Origin: CAMLIZ01 sp036231905
Lineage (GTDB): Bacteria > Pseudomonadota > Gammaproteobacteria > Burkholderiales > Burkholderiaceae_C
DNA: 64,000 nucleotides
Direction of reading: 5' to 3'
NCBI RefSeq assembly: GCF_036231905.1
Contig: NZ_JAZARE010000007.1
Span: forward strand, 1 to 64,000
A program made the translations under genes and the position numbers. This document shows, in pieces, positions 18,596 through 29,199 of the stretch (its first letter is position 1; each line of letters opens with the position of its first letter). Under the pieces are notes generated by a model. That model worked only from the letters and a program-made list of their open reading frames with translations. It ran no database searches and had not been told where the DNA came from.

Positions 18596-19704
18596 ACGAC
18601 ACCGATCCGCGGCTGCAAAGCGCGCTGCGCCATGCGCCCGACCACGACACCGAGCCGCCCCCGGGGATCAACGCCGCCATCCTGCGCGCCGCACGCGCCA
18701 GCCTGGGCGCTGCGCCCTGGTGGCGGCGCGCACTGGACCGCCTCACCAGCCCGGCCTGGGCGTCCGGCACGGCCGGCGTGATGGTGGCCGTGCTTGCCGG
18801 GCTGCTGTGGTGGGACCAGGAGCCGCCCGCGCCGGTGGTGGCCAGGGCCCCCGAGCGCCCGGCGGCTGGGGCACCCGGCCCCGCGCCCACTGCCGCTGTG
18901 CAAGAGGCGCCGGCTGCCCCCGCCGCGGCCCCCGCCGCCGCCGGGCACAAGAGCCAGGCAGCTGCCGCCCGTGCCGCCGCGGCGGAACAGTACCAACTTC
19001 AGCTAGCCGAGGCCGCGTCCAGCAAAAGGCCACCGGCAGCGCCGCCGGGTGAACGGCGCGCGATGGCCGGCAAGGCGGCCGATGCAGCCGCGGACACCGC
19101 CCTGCCGGCGGGCGAGCCAACCGGCAAGCTGCAGGCCCCAGGCGCGGCAGCCCCGCCCGCCGCCCAGCCTGCACAGGCCCCCGCATCGACACGCACGCTG
19201 GCGCAGGCCCCGGTGCCGGCGGACGGTGTGCCCGTGCCCGCGCCCGAGCGCCAGGCGACAGCCGCAGCTGCTGCAGCACCGGCGCCCGCCCGCAACATGG
19301 CCAGCGGCATCGGGCCGGCGTCCGCCGCGCCGGAACCGCCTGCCGACGTCCGGGGCGGCCTGGCGCTCACGGCCCCGGTGGGCTGGCAGCGGCTGCGGGC
19401 CGCGGCCGCGGACGACCCGCGCTGGACCTGGCAACGGGCCGGCAGCGGCAGCCCGGTGATGCTGGCGGACCCGGCGGCGCAATCCTGGGTGAGGGCGTTG
19501 CGCTTCGCCCCCTTGCAGTGGCACGCCGGGGTGGCCGCTGTGGACGGGGCGCCGCAGTGGCGCTGGTTCGAGGCCGGCCGCCTGCGCGCAAGCGTGCGGC
19601 TGGAAGGCACCCGGCTCTGGTGGCAGGACGCCGGCGGCATGGTGTGGCATGCCGATCTGCCGCCCGCCACCGCCGCTGCGCTGGACCCGCCACTCTTGCC
19701 TTGA
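18592..19704 (+). CDS. Probable membrane anti-sigma factor, Ala/Pro-rich
   Basis: 370 residues. A cytoplasmic N-terminal part (about 1-54; DPRLQSALRHAPDHDTEPPPG), one membrane helix (about 57-74, GTAGVMVAVLAGLLWW) and a long periplasmic region that is mostly low-complexity Ala/Pro/Gln, ending in a folded domain (about 255-370; WQRLRAAAADDPRWTWQR). No zinc-binding anti-sigma motif (HxxxCxxC) is visible, so the assignment rests on the ATGA overlap with the ECF sigma gene and topology. Poor conservation is expected for the linker. Confidence 0.7.
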   Translation: MNDTDPRLQSALRHAPDHDTEPPPGINAAILRAARASLGAAPWWRRALDRLTSPAWASGTAGVMVAVLAGLLWWDQEPPAPVVARAPERPAAGAPGPAPTAAVQEAPAAPAAAPAAAGHKSQAAAARAAAAEQYQLQLAEAASSKRPPAAPPGERRAMAGKAADAAADTALPAGEPTGKLQAPGAAAPPAAQPAQAPASTRTLAQAPVPADGVPVPAPERQATAAAAAAPAPARNMASGIGPASAAPEPPADVRGGLALTAPVGWQRLRAAAADDPRWTWQRAGSGSPVMLADPAAQSWVRALRFAPLQWHAGVAAVDGAPQWRWFEAGRLRASVRLEGTRLWWQDAGGMVWHADLPPATAAALDPPLLP

Positions 19705-19886
19705 GCACTTGTCAGGGCTTCCCTACACGGCGCTCAGCACCCCGCACCCGGTCTATCAGCCGCAACCGACAGACGCTGACGGGCCCTCTTCCTAGAGTGG
19801 CAGTCACGGCGGAGGCACCTGGAAGTTCAACGTCTCCGCGTTGGCCATCCCGTGCCGGGATGAATTCCGCTAAGCAAGGAGAAACC

Positions 19887-20219
19887 ATGAAGATCAAATC
19901 CGCTGTCACCCTGACCACCCTGCTGGCCGCACTGAGTGGCGGCGTGCTGCTCTCCGGCTGCGCCTCCGGCCCCAACAAGGAAAGCACCGGCGAGGTCATC
20001 GACGATTCCTGGATCACCACCAAGGTGAAGGCCGCCTTCGTGGAAGACCCCACCGTGAGCGCGCTGGGCATCAAGGTCGAGACCTTCAAGGGCGTGGTGC
20101 AGCTGAGCGGCTTTGCCAACAACAGCACCGAAGTGGCCCGTGCCGCCGAGATCGCGCGTGGCATCAAGGGCGTGAAGGAAGTGAAGAACGACGTGCGCCT
20201 GAAGAGCTCCACCGGCTGA
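19887..20219 (+). CDS. BON-domain lipoprotein (OsmY-like)
   Basis: 110 residues. Lipoprotein signal peptide with lipobox LLSGC, then a single BON domain (about 36-107; DSWITTKVKAAFVEDPTVSALGIKVETFKGVVQLSGF, VKEVKNDVRLK). BON proteins bind phospholipid and stabilise the envelope under osmotic stress. ATG 19887 has AAGGAG upstream. First of four same-strand small genes (BON, DUF883, ferritin-like, DUF1328) that look like a stress set. Confidence 0.9.
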   Translation: MKIKSAVTLTTLLAALSGGVLLSGCASGPNKESTGEVIDDSWITTKVKAAFVEDPTVSALGIKVETFKGVVQLSGFANNSTEVARAAEIARGIKGVKEVKNDVRLKSSTG

Positions 20220-20276
20220 CCCACGCGGCCAGTCCCTGCCGCGAGCCGATGAACCCCCGACACGAAAGGACCTGAG

Positions 20277-20591
20277 ATGAACACCATTCGCGAAGCCCGC
20301 ATCCGGCGGGACCTGAACAACGTGGCCAGCCAAGTCGAAAGCCTGCTCAGCAAGCTGGGCGACGAAGGCAGCGACCGGCTGGCGGACCTGCGCGACCGCG
20401 TGAGTTCGGTCACCTCGGACCTGGCCGCCAGCGCACGCGACCGCCTGTCGTCCATGGACGTGCGTGGCAACGCGCGCCAGGCCGCCAAGGTGACCACCGA
20501 GTACGTGCGTGAGAACCCCTGGCGTGTGATCGGCATCGGCGCGGCGGCCGGGCTGCTGCTGGGCTACCTGGCCACGCGGCGCCGCTACTGA
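20277..20591 (+). CDS. DUF883 (YqjD/ElaB-type) membrane-anchored protein
   Basis: 104 residues. Amphipathic helical N-terminal part with heptad-like Leu/Val and Arg/Asp (about 1-70), then the DUF883 C-terminus: YVRENPWRVIGIGAAAGLLLGYLATRRR, a single membrane helix with an Arg-rich end. Known members are inner-membrane proteins that associate with ribosomes in stationary phase. ATG 20277 follows AAAGGA. It lies 57 bases after the BON gene, probably cotranscribed. Confidence 0.9.
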   Translation: MNTIREARIRRDLNNVASQVESLLSKLGDEGSDRLADLRDRVSSVTSDLAASARDRLSSMDVRGNARQAAKVTTEYVRENPWRVIGIGAAAGLLLGYLATRRRY

Positions 20592-20678
20592 TCGCGGTCG
20601 CTCGCGGCGGTTGACTCCAAGGCCGGTGCCCCGGGTCCTGCGGCACCGGCCTCTCACGTTTGAACAAGGGAGTTTCGA

Positions 20679-21245
20679 ATGAATCCTTCCAATGCCGCCA
20701 GCGCGCTGACGCCGGTGGACGAGTTGCGCCGGCGCGCGCGCGAGCAGGTCAGCGACGGCCCGGTGACCGCCGACTACGGGCTGGACACCAAGGAGGTGGT
20801 GCAGCTGCTCAACGAGGCGCTGGCCACCGAGCTGGTGTGCACCCTGCGCTACAAGCGCCACTACTACATGGCCCAGGGCCTGAAGGCGCGTTTTGCGGCG
20901 TCCGAATTCCTGGAGCATGCCCAGCAGGAGGCCGAACACGCCGACCGCCTGGCCGAGCGCATCGTGCAGCTGGGCGGCGAGCCCGATTTCAACCCCGACA
21001 CCCTCACCCAGCGCTCGCACGCCCAGTACCACAACGGCACCGACCTGCGCGAGATGCTGCTGGAGGACCTGGTGGCCGAACGCATCGCGATCGAGAGCTA
21101 TCGCGAGATGGTGCGTTACTTCGGTGACCGTGATCCCACCACGCGCCGGATGCTGGAAGACATCCTCGCGGTGGAGGAGGAGCATGCCGACGACCTGAAC
21201 GACCTGCTCGGCAGCGCCGCCGACGGCGCGCAGCTGAACGGCTGA
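20679..21245 (+). CDS. Ferritin-like protein (bacterioferritin-type)
   Basis: 188 residues. Four-helix ferritin-like fold with diiron-ligand pattern: LLNEALATELVCTLRYKRHYYMA, FLEHAQQEAEHADRLAERI (ExxH), LEDLVAERIAIESYREMVRYF and ILAVEEEHADDLNDLL (ExxH). A longer N-terminal extension than bacterioferritin. Likely iron storage or peroxide detoxification in the cytoplasm. AAGGGAG ribosome binding site upstream. In the stress set with BON, DUF883 and DUF1328. Confidence 0.88.
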   Translation: MNPSNAASALTPVDELRRRAREQVSDGPVTADYGLDTKEVVQLLNEALATELVCTLRYKRHYYMAQGLKARFAASEFLEHAQQEAEHADRLAERIVQLGGEPDFNPDTLTQRSHAQYHNGTDLREMLLEDLVAERIAIESYREMVRYFGDRDPTTRRMLEDILAVEEEHADDLNDLLGSAADGAQLNG

Positions 21246-21263
21246 CGCCCAGGGAGCGCCTCC

Positions 21264-21431
21264 ATGCTGTACTACGCCGCCGTCTTCTTCGTGATCGCGC
21301 TGATCGCCGCCCTGTTCGGCTTCGGCGGCATCGCCGCCGGCGCGGCCGGCATCGCCAAGATCCTGTTCGTGGTGTTCCTCATCGGCTTCGTGGTGTCGCT
21401 GGTGATGGGGCTGATCCGCCGGGGCCGATAG
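21264..21431 (+). CDS. DUF1328 (YtjA-type) small membrane protein
   Basis: 55 residues. Two hydrophobic helices with the DUF1328 pattern: MLYYAAVFFVIALIAALFGF, then GIAAGAAGIAKILFVVFLIG and an Arg-rich end (LIRRGR). Members are stress-induced inner-membrane proteins of unknown role. ATG 21264 has an AGGGAG ribosome binding site; 18 bases after the ferritin-like gene. Confidence 0.92.
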   Translation: MLYYAAVFFVIALIAALFGFGGIAAGAAGIAKILFVVFLIGFVVSLVMGLIRRGR

Positions 21432-21461
21432 CGCGGGACGCGGGCACGTCGTATGCTGAAG

Positions 21462-21480
21462 GGCTGCTGCCTGAGCAGCC
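21462..21480 (+). repeat. 7-bp hairpin directly before the CHASE3 kinase gene
   Basis: GGCTGCT-GCCTG-AGCAGCC forms a perfect stem ending four bases before ATG 21485. It occupies the place of a ribosome binding site. No T run follows, so it is either a weak terminator of the stress set or an element limiting kinase translation. Confidence 0.5.
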
Positions 21481-21484
21481 TTCG

Positions 21485-22936
21485 ATGCACACCCACGACG
21501 AGCCCATGTCCGAACCCGCCGCCACGCCCGCCAGCGCCACACCCCTGCAGCGCTGGCTCGAGGCGGTGCCGCCCCGTGTCCTGCTCACGCTGCTGGTCAC
21601 CGCCGCCATCTCCATGGTGGTGCTGGCCATCTCCGAACTGGCCTTCACCGAGATCGAGTCGAGCCGGCGCGCGGCGCGCCAGGTGAACGACGCCACCGCG
21701 CAGCTCACGCTGATGCGCGAATCGCTGATGCAGGCCGAGACCAGCCAGCGCGGCTACCTGATCACCGCCGACGACCGCTACCTCAAGCCCTTCGACGGCG
21801 CGGTGGAAAAGGTGCGTGGCACCCTGGGCGAGCTGCAGCGCCTGGGCGCGCTGCTGCCGGAGCTGCGCGCGCCGCTGCAGACGCTGCAGCCGCTGGTGGA
21901 CGAAAAGCTCGACGAGATGCGGCTGACGGTGCACTACACCCAGCAGGGCAACCGCATCGACGCGGTGCAGATCGTGGTCACCGGCAAGGGCCTGGGGCTG
22001 ATGGAGAACATCAAGCAGCAGACCGCGCTGCTGCATGCGGAACTGGACGCGCTGAACGACGCACGCACCGAGGACATCAACCGCATCTTCCTGCTGCAGC
22101 GCATCGGCGTCGGGCTGATCGTCTTCCTCAACCTGGTGTTCCTGGCCATCCTGGGTGTGCGCACGGTGCGTCACTTCTACGAACGTGAGCAGCACCGCGC
22201 GGAGCTGGCGCGCCAGGCGCAGGAGCTGGAGCGCCAGGTGGCCGAGCGCACCGAGGAGCTGTCGTCCCTGTCCACCTACCTGCAGACCAGCACCGAACGC
22301 GAAAAAGGCCGGCTGGCGCGCGACCTGCACGACGAGCTGGGCGGCATCCTCACCGCGGCCAAGATCGACGCCTCCTGGATCGAGGGTTTTGCCTCCGGCG
22401 TGGACCCGGAGGTGCAGCAGCGCATGCGCCGGCTGTCCGCTTCGCTGGACGAGGCGGTGGAAGTCAAGCGCCGCGTGATCGAGAACCTGCGCCCCAGCCT
22501 GCTGGACCACCTGGGCCTGGCGGCCGCGGTGGAATGGCATGTGCAGGAGACCTGCGAAAAAGCCGGCATCCGCAGCGAGGTGCATGTGCCGGAGGTGATG
22601 GACCGCATCCCGCCGGAAATTGCGATCGCGGTCTACCGCATCGTGCAGGAGAGCCTGACCAACGCGCTGAAGTATGCCCAGGCCAAGACCATCCGCGTGG
22701 AGCTGCGCCAGCCGCCCGGCCGCCTGGAGCTGCGGGTGGACGACGATGGCGTCGGCATTGCCAACTTCGAGCCCGCCCACATGACCCACGGCATCGCCGG
22801 CATGCGCCAGCGCGCGCGCTCGCTGGGCGGCAGCTTCAGCATGCGCAGCGCGCCCGGCGAAGGCACCGAGATCTTCGCGTCCTTCCCGCTGAAGGAAGAG
22901 ACCGAGGACGCCACGATGCCGCTGGCGGCGGAGTAG
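21485..22936 (+). CDS. CHASE3-domain sensor histidine kinase (NarX/DegS type)
   Basis: 483 residues. Membrane helix (about 32-52), periplasmic CHASE3 domain (about 55-200; SRRAARQVNDATAQLTLMRE, TSQRGYLITADDRYL), second helix (about 203-226), coiled coil, HisKA_3 with His282 (ARDLHDELGGILTAAK) and HATPase_c (ESLTNALKYA, DDGVGI, GIAGMRQRARSLGGS). The kinase type pairs with LuxR-class response regulators, and two response regulators are encoded convergently just downstream. ATG 21506 is an alternative start; neither has a clear ribosome binding site. Confidence 0.92.
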   Translation: MHTHDEPMSEPAATPASATPLQRWLEAVPPRVLLTLLVTAAISMVVLAISELAFTEIESSRRAARQVNDATAQLTLMRESLMQAETSQRGYLITADDRYLKPFDGAVEKVRGTLGELQRLGALLPELRAPLQTLQPLVDEKLDEMRLTVHYTQQGNRIDAVQIVVTGKGLGLMENIKQQTALLHAELDALNDARTEDINRIFLLQRIGVGLIVFLNLVFLAILGVRTVRHFYEREQHRAELARQAQELERQVAERTEELSSLSTYLQTSTEREKGRLARDLHDELGGILTAAKIDASWIEGFASGVDPEVQQRMRRLSASLDEAVEVKRRVIENLRPSLLDHLGLAAAVEWHVQETCEKAGIRSEVHVPEVMDRIPPEIAIAVYRIVQESLTNALKYAQAKTIRVELRQPPGRLELRVDDDGVGIANFEPAHMTHGIAGMRQRARSLGGSFSMRSAPGEGTEIFASFPLKEETEDATMPLAAE

Positions 22937-22952
22937 CGCGGCACGCTGAGCG

Positions 22953-23405
22953 TCAGGCCACAGGGGGCTGCTGGCCGGAGGCTCTTTCCTCGATCAGCAC
23001 CCGCACGCGGGCGAACTCCCGGCTCTTGTCCAGGAAGTGATCGGCGCCCGCCTTCTCGCAGGCATGGCGCAGCACCGGCAAGGTATGGTTCGTGAGCACG
23101 ATCAGCAGCGGGCGCACGGCCGTCTTGCGCTGGCGGATGCGCTGCAGCACCCCCATGCCGGTGCCGCTGCGCAGGTTCAGGTCCACCACCACCACTTCGG
23201 GCTGGCGCGCGTCGAACAGGCTGAGCGCCTGCTCCTCGGTGTCGGCCACGCCCACCACTTCGAACCGGCCGGGCTCCTCGATCAGCTCGCGCAGCATCAG
23301 CTGCACACGCGGCAGATCCTCCACCAGCAGCACCCGCAGCGTGGCGCTCGCCGTGACCTTGGGGTCATCGTGCGGGGCGAACGCGGAGGGAGGGGAAGAG
23401 GTCAT
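22953..23405 (-). CDS. Single-domain response regulator
   Basis: 150 residues, receiver domain only (about 22-145): RVLLVEDLPRVQLMLREL, phospho-acceptor Asp75 (VVVVDLNL), Thr of IVLTNHT and Lys of FLDKSRE. It has N- and C-terminal extensions but no output domain. It may act as a phosphate sink or shuttle for the CHASE3 kinase encoded convergently 16 bases away. A LuxR-type regulator follows on the same strand upstream. Confidence 0.9.
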   Translation of the reverse strand: MTSSPPSAFAPHDDPKVTASATLRVLLVEDLPRVQLMLRELIEEPGRFEVVGVADTEEQALSLFDARQPEVVVVDLNLRSGTGMGVLQRIRQRKTAVRPLLIVLTNHTLPVLRHACEKAGADHFLDKSREFARVRVLIEERASGQQPPVA

Positions 23406-23439
23406 GGGTGCAGCTTGAACATGGGACGACGCGGCGCCC

Positions 23440-24078
23440 TCATGGAATCAGGTTGTTCTTGACCGCGTACTGCGTGAGCTCGGCGTTCGTCTTGAACCCC
23501 ATCTTCTCCAGCACACGCGCCCGGTAGGTGCTCACGGTCTTGGAGCTCAGGCACAGGTCGTCGGCGATCTCTGTGACGCTGCGCCCGACCACCAGCTTGG
23601 AGAAGATCTGGAACTCGCGTTCCGACAAACGCAGGTGCGCGGGTTGTTCGATGTCGTGCGTGAGGCCGGCGGCCAGCTTCTCGGCCAGCCGCGGGCTGAT
23701 GTAGCGCCGGCCCGCCGCCACCGTGCGCACGGCGGACACCAGCTGGTCCGGTGCCAGCTCCTTGCTCAGGAAGCCGCTCGCGCCGGCCTTCAGCACGTTG
23801 AGGCCGTACTGGTCCTCGGAGTACGCCGACAGGATGAGGATGGCCACCTCCGGCTGCCCGGCCTTGGCCTGGCGCAGCACGTCGATGCCCGACAGGTCGG
23901 GCAGCGACAGGTCCACCAGGGCGACGTCGAGCTTGCCGGAGCGGATGGCGGACAAGGCCTCGCGGCCGGTGCCTCCCTCCGCCTCGATCACGATGTCGCT
24001 GTGCTGCGACAGGATGTAGCGGAAACCGGACCGTACGATTTCATGGTCATCGAACAGCCCCAGACGGGTCGTCAACAC
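23440..24078 (-). CDS. LuxR/NarL-family response regulator
   Basis: 212 residues. Receiver (about 5-120; GLFDDHEIVRSGF, Asp56 in LVDLSLPDLSG, Ser/Lys switch residues in ILSAYS and FLSKE) and a LuxR helix-turn-helix (about 148-205; LSEREFQIFSKLVVGRSVTEIADDLCLSSKTVSTYRARVLEKM). Resembles the UvrY/GacA group. Probably the cognate transcription factor of the CHASE3 kinase. A perfect palindrome lies 44 bases upstream and may be its own target. Confidence 0.93.
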   Translation of the reverse strand: MLTTRLGLFDDHEIVRSGFRYILSQHSDIVIEAEGGTGREALSAIRSGKLDVALVDLSLPDLSGIDVLRQAKAGQPEVAILILSAYSEDQYGLNVLKAGASGFLSKELAPDQLVSAVRTVAAGRRYISPRLAEKLAAGLTHDIEQPAHLRLSEREFQIFSKLVVGRSVTEIADDLCLSSKTVSTYRARVLEKMGFKTNAELTQYAVKNNLIP

Positions 24079-24121
24079 GTCGTCTCCTACCGCAGTGTTT
24101 TGCGTAATGCCCAGAATCTAG

Positions 24122-24139
24122 CAAGTGCAACAGCACTTG
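24122..24139. promoter_or_regulatory. Perfect 18-bp inverted repeat upstream of the LuxR-type regulator
   Basis: CAAGTGC-AACA-GCACTTG, 7-bp arms and a four-base spacer, 44 bases upstream of ATG 24078 in the 286-base gap shared with uvrA. Dimeric LuxR-type regulators bind such sites. The half-site GCACTTGT recurs near 19707, upstream of the BON stress gene. I saw no SOS box for uvrA in this gap. Confidence 0.5.
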
Positions 24140-24364
24140 TAGGCCATCCGTGGCGACGCTGCCCTGTCGGCAGGAGCCGATGAAGTTGTCAGGCGCGCCC
24201 TACACGGATCGACCGGAGTATGCGACGCGGCGGCGCCCGCACGCCAGCCCTGCCAGCCCGGCCAATGGGAGGCCCACGCTAGCTCCCATCCCACATCCGA
24301 AGCCCTGGCTGGTTAAGATGCCCGGTTCCCCGGGCACTGCCATTGCTCGCGGGCCGCCGCCACC

Positions 24365-27267
<2,903 letters not shown>

Positions 27268-27271
<4 letters not shown>

Positions 27272-27539
27272 GGCCTGTTAACGCTATTTGGAGCCTCACG
27301 TGACCCAGGAAGCGGGCGCCATCAAGGCGCAAAGCACAGTCGTAGCAGGGACTACGGCGAGCATTTGCAACGCGGAGGGCGCCCGTTTCCTGGGATCACC
27401 CTCCGGGCTCGGGACCCAAGGGGCGCACACCGTCGTTGCCGGCTCGTTGCGTGCATCGAGCACGCGGCCTCGCCTGCGCCTAGGTCTGCGCCCCTTGGGC
27501 CCCGAGCGTGAGGCTCCAAATAGCGTTAACAGGCCCTAG
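27268..27539. mobile_element. 272-bp nested palindromic (MITE-like) element with perfect 33-bp terminal inverted repeats
   Basis: Positions 27268-27300 and 27507-27539 are perfect 33-bp inverted repeats, each ending in CTAG (outer end CTAGGGCCTGTTAACGCTAT). Inside are two further long hairpins: arm A pairs 27301-27320 with 27378-27398 (about 19 of 21), arm B pairs 27408-27430 with 27484-27506 (21 of 23). Each arm is tipped by a small hairpin (CGTAG/CTACG; GCGTGC/GCACGC). The whole folds as a three-way junction with almost no unpaired bases. There is no coding frame for a transposase. CTAG at both ends fits a 4-bp target duplication of the IS5 kind, so a non-autonomous element is the likely origin. 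The left CTAG supplies the uvrA stop codon. Confidence 0.85.
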
Positions 27540-27579
27540 TGCAGGCGATCACCCCCAGCCTGTCGCGGGTGCACTGAGC

Positions 27580-28461
27580 ATGTCGCCGCTGGCCCTGGGC
27601 CTCGTCATCACCGCGGCCCTGCTGCACGCCCTGTGGAACGTGGCGGCCAAGCATGCCGGCGCCAGCCACACCTTTCCGCTGCTGTGCTCGCTGCTGCTAG
27701 CGGTGCTGTGGGCGCCGGTGGCCGCCTGGGCGGTGATGGGCGGCATGGCGGCCTGGACGCCGCTGGCCTGGGCGCTGGTGCTGGCCAGCGGCATCACCCA
27801 CCTGGTGTACTTCCGCACCCTGCTGCGCGGGTACCGCGAGAGCGACCTCACCGTGGTGTACCCGGTGGCGCGCGGCACCGGGCCGTTGCTCAGCTCCGCC
27901 GGCGCCATGCTGCTGCTGCACGAGTGGCCCACCGCCTGGACCCTGGCCGGCGTGCTGGGCATCACCGCCGGCCTGGTGCTGATCGCCGGCGGGCCGGCGC
28001 TGTGGCGGCGCGCGCACGACCCGGGCGAACGCGGCCGCATCCGCTCCGGCCTGCTGTGGGGCGGCATGACCGGCGTGCTGATCGCGCTGTACACGCTGAT
28101 CGATGGCTACTCGGTGAAGGTGCTGGCGCTGTCGCCCATCCTGGTGGACTACATCGGCAACCTGATGCGCATCCCGTTCATGCTGCCGGAGGCCTGGCGC
28201 GACCGCGCGGACTTCCAGGCTGCCTGGCGCCTGCACTGGAAACACGCGCTGCTGGTGGCCGCCATCAGCCCGCTGGGCTACATCCTCGTGCTGTATGCCG
28301 CGACCATGGCGCCGCTGTCGCATGTGGCGCCGGCACGCGAGGTGTCGATGCTGTTCGCCGCGCTGATCGGCGGCCGGCTGCTCGGGGAAACGGACCGCGG
28401 CCTGCGCATGCTGGGTGCGGCCTGCATGGCAGGCGGCGTGGCGGCGCTCGCGCTCGGCTAG
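27580..28461 (+). CDS. EamA/DMT-family transporter
   Basis: 293 residues with about ten membrane helices in two EamA-like halves (first half SPLALGLVITAALLHALWNV to about 140, second from GLLWGGMTGVLIALYTLIDG). The motif VYPVARGTGPLLSSAGAMLL is typical of EamA members annotated as drug/metabolite exporters. ATG 27580 chosen; an upstream in-frame start would lie inside the palindromic element. Its stop TAG is again embedded in the 15-mer CTAGGGCCTGTTAAC. Substrate unknown. Confidence 0.88.
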   Translation: MSPLALGLVITAALLHALWNVAAKHAGASHTFPLLCSLLLAVLWAPVAAWAVMGGMAAWTPLAWALVLASGITHLVYFRTLLRGYRESDLTVVYPVARGTGPLLSSAGAMLLLHEWPTAWTLAGVLGITAGLVLIAGGPALWRRAHDPGERGRIRSGLLWGGMTGVLIALYTLIDGYSVKVLALSPILVDYIGNLMRIPFMLPEAWRDRADFQAAWRLHWKHALLVAAISPLGYILVLYAATMAPLSHVAPAREVSMLFAALIGGRLLGETDRGLRMLGAACMAGGVAALALG

Positions 28462-28472
28462 GGCCTGTTAAC
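28458..28472. repeat. Solo 15-bp end of the palindromic element at the EamA stop codon
   Basis: CTAGGGCCTGTTAAC is identical to the outer 15 bases of the terminal repeat at 27268; similarity stops after it. With the right end of the element at 27525-27539 it forms an inverted pair that exactly brackets the EamA gene. A 15-base identity is unlikely by chance in a 64-kb window. Confidence 0.7.
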
Positions 28473-28574
28473 CCACTTCGTTTCGCCCTGTGGCCGTTGC
28501 GGCCGCTGCGCACAGCGCGCGCTTCAGGTATGGTGCGCCGCCATGGGCCCGCCGGGCCGTCACGAAAGCGCGCC

Positions 28575-29180
28575 ATGAGCCAGACGACCATCGACTACTA
28601 CTTCGCCCCGCAGTCGCCCTGGTCCTACCTGGGCCACCAGCGCTTCTGGGACATCGCTCGCGCTCACAACGCCCGCATCCGTGTGCTGCCGGTGGACCTG
28701 GGCGGCAAGGTGTTCCCGGTGTCCGGCGGCCTGCCGCTGGCCAAGCGTGCGCCGCAGCGCCAGGCCTACCGGCTGGCGGAACTGCGCCGCTTCAGCACCT
28801 GGCTGGGCGCGCCGCTGAACCTGGAGCCGAAGCACTTTCCGGTCAACGGCGACGATGCCGCGCGGCTGATCATTGCCGTGGACATGAAGGACGGCGAGGA
28901 GGCCGCGATGCGGCTGGCGCTGCACGTGATGCGTGCGGTGTGGGCGGAGGAACGCAACATCGGCGACGAAGCCACGCTGGCGCAGCTGCTGGCTGAAGCC
29001 GACCTGCCCGCCGCGCGCATCGAGCAGGCGCACAGCCAGGCGGTGCAGGAGCGTTACGAAGCCGACACCCAGCGCGCCATCGATGCCGGCGTGTTCGGCG
29101 CGCCCAGCTATGTGATCGAGGGCGAGATCTTCTGGGGGCAGGACCGGCTGGACTTCGTAGAACGAAGACTGACGCGCTAA
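28575..29180 (+). CDS. 2-Hydroxychromene-2-carboxylate isomerase-like protein (DsbA superfamily)
   Basis: 201 residues. Thioredoxin-fold HCCA isomerase/kappa-class GST family: DYYFAPQSPWSYLGHQRF at the N-terminus with the Ser that replaces the thioredoxin Cys, PVDLGGKVFPVSGG, and the late cis-Pro motif GVFGAPSYVIEGEIFWGQDRLDFVE. These glutathione-dependent enzymes isomerise chromene carboxylates in naphthalene breakdown, but many relatives in Burkholderiales are of unknown substrate. ATG 28575. A long hairpin overlaps its stop codon. Confidence 0.88.
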   Translation: MSQTTIDYYFAPQSPWSYLGHQRFWDIARAHNARIRVLPVDLGGKVFPVSGGLPLAKRAPQRQAYRLAELRRFSTWLGAPLNLEPKHFPVNGDDAARLIIAVDMKDGEEAAMRLALHVMRAVWAEERNIGDEATLAQLLAEADLPAARIEQAHSQAVQERYEADTQRAIDAGVFGAPSYVIEGEIFWGQDRLDFVERRLTR

Positions 29181-29199
29181 GCGCACCAGTCTTCGTTCT
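29159..29199 (+). terminator. Long hairpin spanning the isomerase stop codon
   Basis: AGAACGAAGACTG (29159-29171) pairs perfectly over 13 bp with CAGTCTTCGTTCT (29187-29199). The loop has an inner GCGC-TAA-GCGC stem, so the stop codon TAA sits at the apex. No T run follows, so it is a factor-independent terminator only in a loose sense; 3'-end protection or a barrier to RNase is as likely. The following 204 bases to 29403 hold no recognisable gene. Confidence 0.6.

Noticed and set aside
24200..24343. 47-residue minus-strand frame upstream of uvrA ending in a hydrophobic stretch plus Arg-Arg-Arg, like a PEP-CTERM/MYXO-CTERM tail
   Set aside because: Too short to be a sorted protein, lacks the PEP motif and a ribosome binding site; could be a remnant, but I cannot show it.
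27272..27538. Possible small protein or tRNA-like gene inside the palindromic element
   Set aside because: Frames are short and interrupted, and the folding is explained by inverted repeats rather than a tRNA clover leaf with its conserved arms.
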